Shown: piece after piece, positions 55,801 to 64,000 of the stretch
Layout: each line of letters starts with the position of its first letter
Position numbering within the stretch: position 1 is the first letter of the stretch
DNA from: Pleurodeles waltl
Taxonomy: Eukaryota > Chordata > Amphibia > Caudata > Salamandridae
NCBI RefSeq assembly: GCF_031143425.1
Contig: NC_090437.1
Span: forward strand, 1,176,920,863-1,176,984,862
Reading direction: 5' to 3'
Length of the DNA: 64,000 bases
The notes under the pieces: generated by a model
What the model was told of the DNA's origin: nothing
What the model saw: the letters and a program-made list of their open reading frames with translations, nothing else
The model's database searches: none
Translations under genes and position numbers: made by a program

Positions 55801-57450
55801 CCCTAAGAAAAGAAATTCAGGACAAATATATAATGTTGAAACCAACAATTGGTTGGTCCAATTATATATTATAAATAAGAATTCATTTTAAAATGCTCAA
55901 GGCCATAGACCAGTCCAAATAGAAATCGTGCAACATGCACTTGATGCACATCTTGGTGCCCCGAACTTGACTCCTGACTGCCATGTAACCTGCACGGGTA
56001 AAGGCATCAAGGGGGCAGGCAGGCACCTCAGGGATTATTGGGGGGATGAAGGGTGGGTTTGGGCTTAGGCTTGGGAGGGGGTCCTTTAGGATTGGGCTTG
56101 GGAGGGTGAGCTTAGGTGTAGGCTTAGGGGACGGTTAGGTTCTCTTGGGAGGGGTAGCTCCTTGGTGGGGGAGGGACATGGGTATTTACAGGGGCATAGG
56201 GGGAGGCCTTGGAGGTGGGAGGGACGGGCCTAGGGAGGGAAATGGAGCATTTAGGGGTCTCACAGGGGTAGAGGAGTAGGGAAAAGGTCCAAACATGAAA
56301 GGAACACTTTTTAAGACAGACCTGGACGGTCATCAGAAGGGGTTTTGGAAGTGGAGGGTAAGGGAGTGGTTATATGATGTGTCGGTGTGGTTGTCATGGG
56401 TGTGTGTGTGTGGGAGTAATGCTTTTGGGTGGGTGAGAGAAGGCGTTTAGGTGTATGGGACTGAGGGAGGGCGGAGGTGCAGGGGGAATGCCGTGGTGGG
56501 TGGGTGACTGTTGGTGTGGTGACTGCAGGTATGGTGGATGTGCTTCATGTAGGAGTGTCAGTGGTTGTGATGTCTGTGGGTCTGGTGGTTGGGGTGGATG
56601 TCTGAAGGTCTGGTGTAGGCTGCCTGTGAGTAAGATAGGTGTAGTGGCTGGATCTGTGAATGTTGGTGTGGTGTCTGCAGGTGTGTCAGGTGTTGTGCCT
56701 GTGATGCTGGGGGTGGTGGGGGTGTCAGGACCTGTAGTGATGATTGCTGTGTGGGCAGGTGTATGTTGCTTGTGTGCATGCTGGTGGTGTGTCTTGTGGT
56801 GCTTGTGTTTGTCAGAGCTACCCTTGAATGTTGAGGTCGATGCATGCTTGTCTGTTTGTGTGCTTTACCTGGGTTGGGGAAGAGGGGTTTGGGATTGGGA
56901 AGAGGGAGGTGGAGGGGGGAACGGAAGACAAAGGGTGACTGGCTGCCATCAGTGTGAAGGCCAGAGCCTGAAATGATCTCAGTAGGCCAGCAGTGCACTG
57001 TGAATGCCCTCAATTACTTTTGGACTTGAGTTGCCAGTCCCTGGATGGCATTCACGATGGTCGACTGACCCGCAGAGATCGACCTCAGGAGGTCAATAGC
57101 CTCCCGACTGAGGGCAGCAGGACTGATAGGGGCAGAGGTGCCTGCGGCAAAGGAGACACCCACCCTCTTGGGTGAGCAGGCACAGCCAACTGGGTGGGTA
57201 GCTAAAGGGAGGGTGGTGGTAGTAAGGGGGATGGTGGAGAGAGATGGTGCTGGGGTGGTCCACTGGAGGAGGATTCCAATTAAGAAGACGTGGATCCTGT
57301 CGTCTCCTCCGTGGCACTAGCCTCGTTGTTCGGGCCAGGGGGTCCCTCAGTATCGATGGTCTCAGCACTCCAGGTCCCGTGGCCTGCTGCTTCCCCACTC
57401 AGCTGTGCCCAGTCTCCTTCACCTGCTGATGCTGATGCACATAAATAGAG

Positions 57451-57474
57451 AGACAGAGAGAGAGAGAGAGAGGG
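57451..57474. repeat. (GA)n microsatellite
   Basis: Short AGAGAGAG run in the intron of gene B copy 2. Confidence 0.85.
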
Positions 57475-57479
57475 TGATC

Positions 57480-59400
57480 ACATTCTTCACACACATATAC
57501 ATTACAACATGCACAGCAGTAACTAAACATCTCTTGCTAATAAAGCCCCAGTTAGAAACCATTCAGAGTCTACATTATATCACAACAAGACTTCCAACTT
57601 TTCCATAAGACAACAGTGTCACCCACAACATAAGCCAACCATCTGACCACTACTTGACCATCCCATCAATTCAGCTGTAACTCAATAGCATCATGCAGAA
57701 GATGGATTGGCTAAATCAAAAACCTGTTTCCATACAGATCATCACTGTCCATCATCAAATCAGTCTAAGGAAAGGCAGTTGACTGATAACACAATATCAT
57801 GCCCACTCCGAGTCTACACCTGTCCAGCCCATCACCAAAAGTCATCTTCCATTAAAGTAAACTCATTTCACTTCACATACGACACAGCATGTTGCCTTCC
57901 AATCACATGCCTAACTGATCATTTTGTACACAACTTACACAATGGCAAAAACGTCAGATGAATACACTACATGTGGCATTCCCATACAGTGTGCATCACA
58001 AAATGACAAAGCATGTCAGAGACGTGTCTATCTAAAAACTAGGAAAAGATTAATTAGGAGTTTCTGCACCCACTAATCAGATACATTCTCACATAGACAA
58101 CAATTCAATGTACTGCAATAGGGGCTTATCTAGCACACAGGACACATCCACAGATAACCACATTGAGCATAGTTACACCAACAAAACAATGGACACTAAA
58201 CAATGTGTATGAAGGGCTCATACTATTCCACCAAACATGCTGAATAGAAACCTCTACATGACAACATCTGAACACCTACATCACCAACAACTGTCCTGAC
58301 ATGTGATTCCCACTACCCAAGTCCAAAACAAACACTTACACAAACGATTACTAATGTACCCATGAATGACACATACACCTAGAGTCAAGCTAATTTCCTG
58401 ACAACATATCCGACAACACCAACAGGTGTATGTGAAATAGAACCTCTACTACACCCTTAAGTCAGGCAGAAATGACAGAGCCATAACCATAACTGTCCAA
58501 ACAACCTCAGATTTGCAAAGTTAAGTCTGGGAAAAAAGAGGCTACAATGAAAATCAACTACAAAGTATTAATTAACACATGATGCAAGCAGAAAACATCA
58601 TATGTTGCACGCATATAGGTGTGGTATTTGGTCTATGTAGCATGGACAATAACCATGGGCTAATAGTTAACCAGCCTAGACACTTACCTTCTCTACAACA
58701 AATGCTTTGGGATAGACGCTGTTTGTACACGTCACTGTAATACCATGAAGTGTGAACATTTTATTGTTACCACGAGTTCCACATATTAGGAGGTCCACCC
58801 TTATCAAACTTCACATTTCCCAATGTATGAATCTGACATGACAATGGGGACACTTCCCCAGACCTCACAGGGAGTGTACTAAGTTGGCCATACCAAAAGC
58901 CTGATTTGGATGACAGCCTCACATGAAGTGTCCAACTATTTCAGGACACAGGATTACTTGGCCCTGTTACTCATCTGTCAGACCCAATGTTGCACATAGA
59001 GCAGATCCAGTGGAATAGGAGTGGTCAGAGACCAAAGAGCTATACATCTCACCATTTGGGTGAATGGACTTGGGGATACTAGGTGGGAAGGATAACACAG
59101 CTGGTTACAAATATGTATGTATGAATAGAGTCTCACAAAAGGCTTATTCACATGTGCATCTCTACATGCAGTCATACTATTTGGTAGACAAAGGAGATTA
59201 ACATATTCCCATGCACAATGCAATGGCCACATCTATGTCTATGTGTTGGCAACTGGGTACCATGTATTCCTAGTAGTCACCATACCTGTAGCACGTACTA
59301 CATTGTCATTGCTGCAATACTTAGACATACACTAAACTGTCAGAGTAAAGTACATGGGTTCTGTCAGTACTTATCCACTTGTGGCTGCTGTGCTGCCCTC
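57480..59400. other. Long intron or unrecognised insertion in gene B copy 2
   Basis: AT-rich, with no ORF or terminal repeats recognised by eye. Its absence from copy 1 suggests inserted DNA. Confidence 0.4.
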
Positions 59401-59965
59401 AAACATCCATCCATCTGAGGGTAGGCCACTGCCATAATGCGGGCCATTAGGGGTGTCAAGGTCCAACAAGCACCCCTCCCTCACTGGGAAGACATCCCCA
59501 GCTGGGCCTCTGCAGTCTTCTGGGTCCAGCGTCTCAGGTCCTTCCACCACTTCCTACAGTGGGTGCTCCACTGGCTCTCTACCCCCAGGGTCCACACTTC
59601 CTTGGCAATGGCACACCAAATTCCTTCTTCTGATGGGCATTGACCTGAATGGATGACACAGACAAAAGGAGAATGTCATGTCCATATGTACCATACTAAT
59701 AGTAGTGGACAGAACACTTCAGTGACAGTAAGTAGGCAAACATTCTAATCCTCTCAGCTCACACTCATCTACAAAATATCATCTACATGCATCAAAACCC
59801 TCACTAGTTTACATTAGAGGTACACCATCATACACCACACCTATCACACATTGGTATTGCATTGGACTCTCCTGCTCCGCTTGTGCACGGATAGCTGTTC
59901 ATACAGGGGTAGGACCACTTCCACAAGCATCTCCAGCTCTTCAGGGGTGAAGGCTGGGGCCCTGT

Positions 59966-60747
59966 CACCTGCAGAACATGGCATGATAACTCCCAGAGGC
60001 AGTACACATCAGCTCAGATTGTGGAGGTCTTGCTGGCAGCAGTGCCAGGAGTAAAGTGAGCAATACTGCAGAAATGGTGGTCACGTCTGCAGCGTACATG
60101 ACCGTCACTGCCAGCGGACATCACCATTGGCCCAAATCCACCAAAGGCAGCAATGTGTTCCAGTGGCAATTTCCACTGCGGTTGTGACCACGTACCACCA
60201 TGACGATTTCTGCCAGCAGAGTTAGGTCACTTCCACATGTCCAGTACAGTAGGTCTGGCGGCTGCCATTTTAAGCACATTTCATGTATGGAAGAGTTTTG
60301 AAATCTGCATCATAAAACTATACCCCACATTGTGCAGTAAATCTGGAAGTGATGCCCTCATGTTTATGTGACTATTTGTGCATCTGTGCAGTAAATGCTG
60401 TGTTACTGGAGGACATGTGGTGATAGCAATGTACACCCACTCTGAGGTTCCTATGTGGTTCGAAAATTTAGATAATGTCCAGAAATATCTGAGAGATATG
60501 TCAAGATGATTGGACTTACAAACATGTACAGTAACAGATTAATTTGTATCTGTATTTCCATAGTTAGTTGAGGGAATGTGCATGTCACTATACATCGGAT
60601 GTATAGCAATGTGCTGTACTGTAGATGTCAGAGGTAGTAACCGTCTTCTACAGCAGTTATGTGTGAGTTGTTGATTTAACTGTACATGATGTGTACATGT
60701 CACATGTCACATACTTTGTTTACATCTTTTAACATAGTTGCCCTGCA
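59966..60747. promoter_or_regulatory. Divergent intergenic region between B and transposase in copy 2 (inferred)
   Basis: About 780 bp lies between the divergent starts. GGCGG/CCGCC words occur at 60248-60262, in the same relative position as in copy 1. No core promoter element is clear. Confidence 0.3.
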
Positions 60748-61825
60748 ATGAGGAGAGGAAGACAATCACCATTGTACCGTCCACCACTAGTGGACCTGCA
60801 CACTATGGAGGAGAGGCATTGTATCCAGACATATTGTCTGAATCATCATACTATCATGGATCTTTGTGATCAGTTGGAGCCAGATCTGATGCCTGCCATT
60901 CGCAATCCCTATCGCATACCTCCCATCGTTCAAGTCTTGTCAGTGCTACACTTCCTGGCCACTGGGTCCTTTCAGAATACAGTGGCCCCAACTGCAGGAA
61001 TGTCTAAGCCCATGTTCAGTTTGGTTTTGAAGGATGTACTGTGTGCATTGTTGAAACACCTGGACAGCTACATCAGGTTTCCCAAATGTGCGATTTGGTC
61101 TATGTGAAGGCAGAATTTTAAGCTATGGGATACATTCCACATGTGATTGTAGCCATTCATGTAGCCGTGGTTCCCCCCAGTGCCAATGAACAGGTGTATA
61201 GAAAAACGGCCACTCCACAAACGCTCAAGTGGTGTCTGGCAGACCAGTGCATTTCACAAGTCACTGCAAAGTATCCAGGATCAGTCCATGATTCCTTCAC
61301 CATGCGGAACAATGTCCCACTGCTGATGACACGACTCTACACAGAGAAGGCCTGGCTGCCCTTTAAGTTACAATTGAAATAAGTATTTCCACTGTATATC
61401 TCCTGCCATCAAAATGTTGCATGTCCCATATATATGCTTGTGTTGTTCTACCAAATTGTTCACAAGTCACTTTGGCTATCCAAACCGTCCTTAGTAGTTG
61501 ACACCAGTGAGGTACCCAACCATGCCAGGGGAAGCCTGCTACAGTGAGGCCCACGGTGTGTAGTTGAGAGGACTTTTGGGCTCCTGAAGGCAAGGTGTGG
61601 GTGCTTGGAGTTACCAGGAGGAGCCCTCCTCTACTCACCAAACAAGGCTTGTCAAATAACATTTGTCTGCTGCATGCTCCACAATCTTGCCCTGAGATAC
61701 CATTTATACCAGATGAGGGGGAGGCAGCAGACCCTGTGGTTGGAAATGCAGATTTGCCAAGTGATGAAAAGCCAGAGGAAGATGAAGCAGGAGACTCTAG
61801 GACAGTACTTCAACTGACTTAAAGG
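60748..61825 (+). pseudogene. HARBI1-like Harbinger DDE transposase, copy 2
   Basis: The frame from 60748 (MRRGRQSPLYRPPLVDLHTM) runs through LDSYIRFPKCAIWSM to a stop at 61107. A second frame from 61125 has PHVIVAIHVAVVPPSANEQVYRK in two parts; here the first catalytic Asp motif (AIDGT) is destroyed. The second Asp motif (AKYPGSVHDSFTMRN) is intact near 61275. In another frame, VERTFGLLKARCGCLELPGG with the catalytic Glu lies at about 61562-61620, then SPNKACQITFVCCMLHNLAL. It ends near 61800 with an acidic tail. It is clearly dead. Residue wording differs considerably from copy 1, so the two elements are old, separate insertions of related lineages. Confidence 0.9.
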
Positions 61826-62760
61826 TATGTGAAGTTGACCTAATGTTGTGATATAATTGTGCAACCTGAAGTTGATGGGTGAATGCCATCTCCTTTCTTG
61901 CATCATCTGTGGAGGTGCAGATAGCTCCAATGCCTATGAGTGAGTTGTGTATGCAAACTTACAGTATGTATTGTTCACAAGGCAGAGTGGTCTACAGTAC
62001 CATGTCTTGTTATGGCAGATGCAAAGTTCGAATTGTGGACAAGACTTCTCTGATGTGAGGAGTGTATTCTGCTAAGACCGATCCCTTTTTCCTTTCAGTC
62101 ACAGACTTGCCTGGATCCTGTTTGGCTCATCAACCTTGGCAAATGTCAGTCAGTTTCAGAAGCAGATGGGAATTGCAGACAGACATGAAAAGTGGACATG
62201 ACTGACACCAGGCACTATTAGTGTTGATTATGTGGGGTGTAACCAACATTGTTACACAGTCTGGACATGGGTGGAAAAGTGATTTCCCTTCAAATTCACC
62301 TGCAGGGTATAGGAGGTTGTCAAATGGTGTTATTCCTGTCAGGATATGTGTCTGGCTCAGGTATAAATGTAGGATTATAGCCTTTCCCATCACAATGGTT
62401 TCAGCTGTTTGTAATCTACTACGAAGATAGCTGTCAGTGTCAGTGTCTACTTTGCAGACCAATGTACATGTCCCTCTGGACTGACATAGGTGAGTGTCAA
62501 GCCGACAGGTACGGGACCAATGTAAGTGAAAGGTTTCAGGACTGGGTACTTCAGTACTGATATTTGTCTGTAACATAGGATATGAATATTTGGAAGCTAT
62601 GAAGCTATTGTATGGGTATGTGATAAGGCTTTACCAGTTGATACAAAAAGACCTTACTTGTGTGCCTCCTGCCTTGTAGGAAGACTAACATGACCCTAAC
62701 TTCTGTACCCTGTGGTTTAGCACTGTGGGACACTTAGCAAACATCCTGATGCTATTCTCA
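61826..62760. other. Spacer between convergent transposase and gene A in copy 2
   Basis: No gene or structured repeat seen apart from the LINE tail that follows. Confidence 0.4.
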
Positions 62761-62792
62761 GTCATGGTCTCTGTGCCAATAAATGTCAGACC

Positions 62793-62942
62793 AAGGACCT
62801 CCTTACCTTCAGGAGACTTCTCAAGATTTGGCTGTTCGAGCAGTAGCAGCACTCCTCCTCCCTCTGCCCCCCCACCCCAGCGCCTTGCGGCCCTCACGGG
62901 TGAGTAGTGGGCTTTACAAATTCCCTGACGGATTGATTGATT
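62793..62942 (+). mobile_element. LINE (L2/CR1-like) 3' end with ORF2 terminus
   Basis: The plus frame 62793-62846 reads KDLLTFRRLLKIWLFEQ then stop, the usual C-terminus of L2/CR1-type LINE ORF2 proteins. A short 3' UTR follows (GCGCCTTGCGGCCCTCACGG-like words, GTGGGCTTTACAAA) and a (GATT)n tail at 62930-62942. It is a heavily 5'-truncated insertion into the Harbinger-like element. Confidence 0.8.
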
Positions 62943-62999
62943 GTGTAGATGTACTTTTCAACTTTTTTGAAATCTTGACTGATATATTCCTGTTGTAAT

Positions 63000-63338
63000 G
63001 AGTCTCCTGCTGATGTCCATAGCAAGGGGTGTATAATACAGAGGAAACAATTCTGACCAGAGTTGGCATGCATAACTATTGTACATGGATGATAAATGAC
63101 ACATACACAGGACCTGTGATTTATTGTGGAAATAAAAACAATATCTGTGACTCTTGACATAAAGAACAAAACAAAAAAGTGATGAGTTAAGTCATGGTGG
63201 GTGAAATCATCAGGCTAACTGCTACACCATTTGGAAACACAAGTCCAGTGTCCTTGTACCACAGGAAAATGGAGTTAGGTTTCAGAACAGTCAACAGGGT
63301 GTATCTGTGGCACACATGGGGAACAGGTCAGAAGAGGT
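63000..63338. other. Region between LINE tail and gene A fragment
   Basis: No motif seen. It contains the 3' flank of gene A copy 2 on the minus strand. Confidence 0.4.
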
Positions 63339-63720
63339 TCACTTCCTGGCAGTGGGCTTGGTCTTGGCATCTGCTCCTTCTGGATGTCTGGGTGCATGTC
63401 CACATTTGCAGGGGGCTTCTTCAGCTACAGAGGGTGTGGTGTCTGAGGCATGTCCTTTCCCTAGCAAGGACTCCATTGCAGGGGTCAGATGCTGGGTACA
63501 AAACCTATTCAGGGTGGTATTCATGTCTCTCTGCATCCCTGCAATGGAAGCCAAATAGGCATTTTGTACCTGCCACTGCACCATGACTTCATGGTGGTTG
63601 TCCCTGTGCAGCTTTTGGATTTCCCCCAACATGGTGATGACTTGGCCAATCATGCCTTGGGAACTTTGGTAGGCTCCCAGGACTTGAGAGATGGTTTACT
63701 GGTCAGTAGTGTTCCTTTGA
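63339..63720 (-). pseudogene. Harbinger-associated Myb/SANT-like protein A, C-terminal part, copy 2
   Basis: The minus frame contains ISQVLGAYQSSQGMIGQVIT and HHEVMVQWQVQNAYLASIAG, which align with ISEVPGAYHHTQDRMGQIMA and HHQEAMEQWKQLNSTMATIAG of protein A in copy 1. It continues with an Ala/Pro/Lys-rich tail. The SANT-like exon would lie beyond the window end. This fragment fixes the A position and orientation, giving the mirror-image gene order. Confidence 0.8.
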
Positions 63721-64000
63721 GACCCCATCCTCTGTCCCACAGCATCCCTCCTTCACACCCTACCCCCACATGCCTGTGCCCACAGCAACGACATTGACAG
63801 CTGCTGCACAGCATACCTTAGTAGCACATACAACTCTGTGACTTGAATTCCATACTCCATGTATAGAGTTGTTAGACTAGGTTGGTAGTGTTTGTACCTC
63901 TGGTTACATCTGATATTGTCTGATTATAGTCATGGCTGTTCACCTCTGTTACCTGGTGAACTGTCTGACATGATAGATGGCACAAATAAGAGCTGTACAA

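Larger units (their letters stand above)
56000..59965 (-). pseudogene. Harbinger-associated Myb/SANT-like protein B, copy 2
   Basis: Minus-strand exons follow the copy 1 gene. DRAPAFTPEELEMLVEVVLP lies near 59965-59860. A segment after an ATTCAG acceptor follows at about 59645-59400, with VNAHQKK, STHCRKWWKDLRRW and KTAEAQLGMSSQ across two frames and one stop. The next exon starts at 57431 (SASAGEGDWAQLSGEAAGHG). A region equivalent to the coiled-coil segment lies near 57080-56950. A Lys/Pro-rich tail lies at about 56110-56030. At least one frameshift and several stops occur. The intron between 59400 and 57432 is about five times longer than in copy 1, probably because of an unrecognised insertion. 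Confidence 0.7.
54711..64000. mobile_element. Three-gene Harbinger-like DNA transposon, copy 2, inverted and cut by the window end
   Basis: The left end GGGCCTCATTGCGAGTTTGG (54711-54730) with sub-terminal GGCGGTC/GACCGCC motifs corresponds to the right end of copy 1. The genes follow as B (minus), transposase (plus), A (minus), the exact mirror of copy 1. All three are decayed. The distal end lies beyond 64000. The region is longer than the uninterrupted copy 1, mainly because of 57480-59400 (1.9 kb where copy 1 has a 0.37-kb intron) and a LINE tail at 62793-62942. Confidence 0.8.

Overview
This is a gene-poor, repeat-dominated stretch of a large vertebrate genome. The mix of Penelope-like retroelements (PLEs) carrying hammerhead ribozymes, Harbinger-type DNA transposons with Myb/SANT-like partner genes, long non-coding LTR-like units, Ty3/Gypsy remnants, MITEs and (TA)n tracts fits a salamander, most likely a newt. 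That assignment is inference from repeat composition. I found no convincing host gene, rRNA or tRNA. Layout: 1-3.2 kb holds a hairpin-rich MITE, an antisense Ty3/Gypsy Gag-protease relic and a truncated GC-rich MITE. 3.2-9 kb is mostly unassigned repeat-like DNA with one decayed hammerhead, a 330-bp tandem duplication and a CA-rich Harbinger-like MITE. 9-11.5 kb is a dead PLE. 11.8-13.3 kb holds two more MITEs. 14.26-28.88 kb is a 14.6-kb Harbinger-like element with three genes: Myb-like A (+), DDE transposase (-), Myb-like B (+). It was broken by a 4.2-kb PLE in the A intron, which itself contains a MITE, and by a 3-kb LTR-like unit in a B exon. 28.9-33 kb holds PLE fragments and a non-coding LTR-like unit. 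33.27-41.43 kb is a complete, apparently intact PLE. 41.5-54.6 kb is mostly unassigned DNA with a LINE tail, a second copy of the LTR-like unit, two arrays of a pentamer-based satellite and a minisatellite. From 54.71 kb to the window end lies a second copy of the three-gene Harbinger-like element, in opposite orientation and running off the end. How the parts work together: the PLE at 33.3-41.4 kb encodes a basic RG-rich ORF1 protein and a reverse transcriptase with a C-terminal GIY-YIG endonuclease. The ORFs overlap in the -1 frame with an A6 run in the overlap. Each terminal repeat carries a hammerhead that could process the transcript. The element is flanked by a perfect 13-14 bp target duplication. 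The Harbinger-like elements pair a nuclease with two paralogous Myb/SANT-like proteins, and their termini resemble those of several non-autonomous MITEs in the window, which they may mobilise. Most striking are the three-gene Harbinger arrangement, seen twice, and three MITE families built almost entirely from consecutive palindromes.
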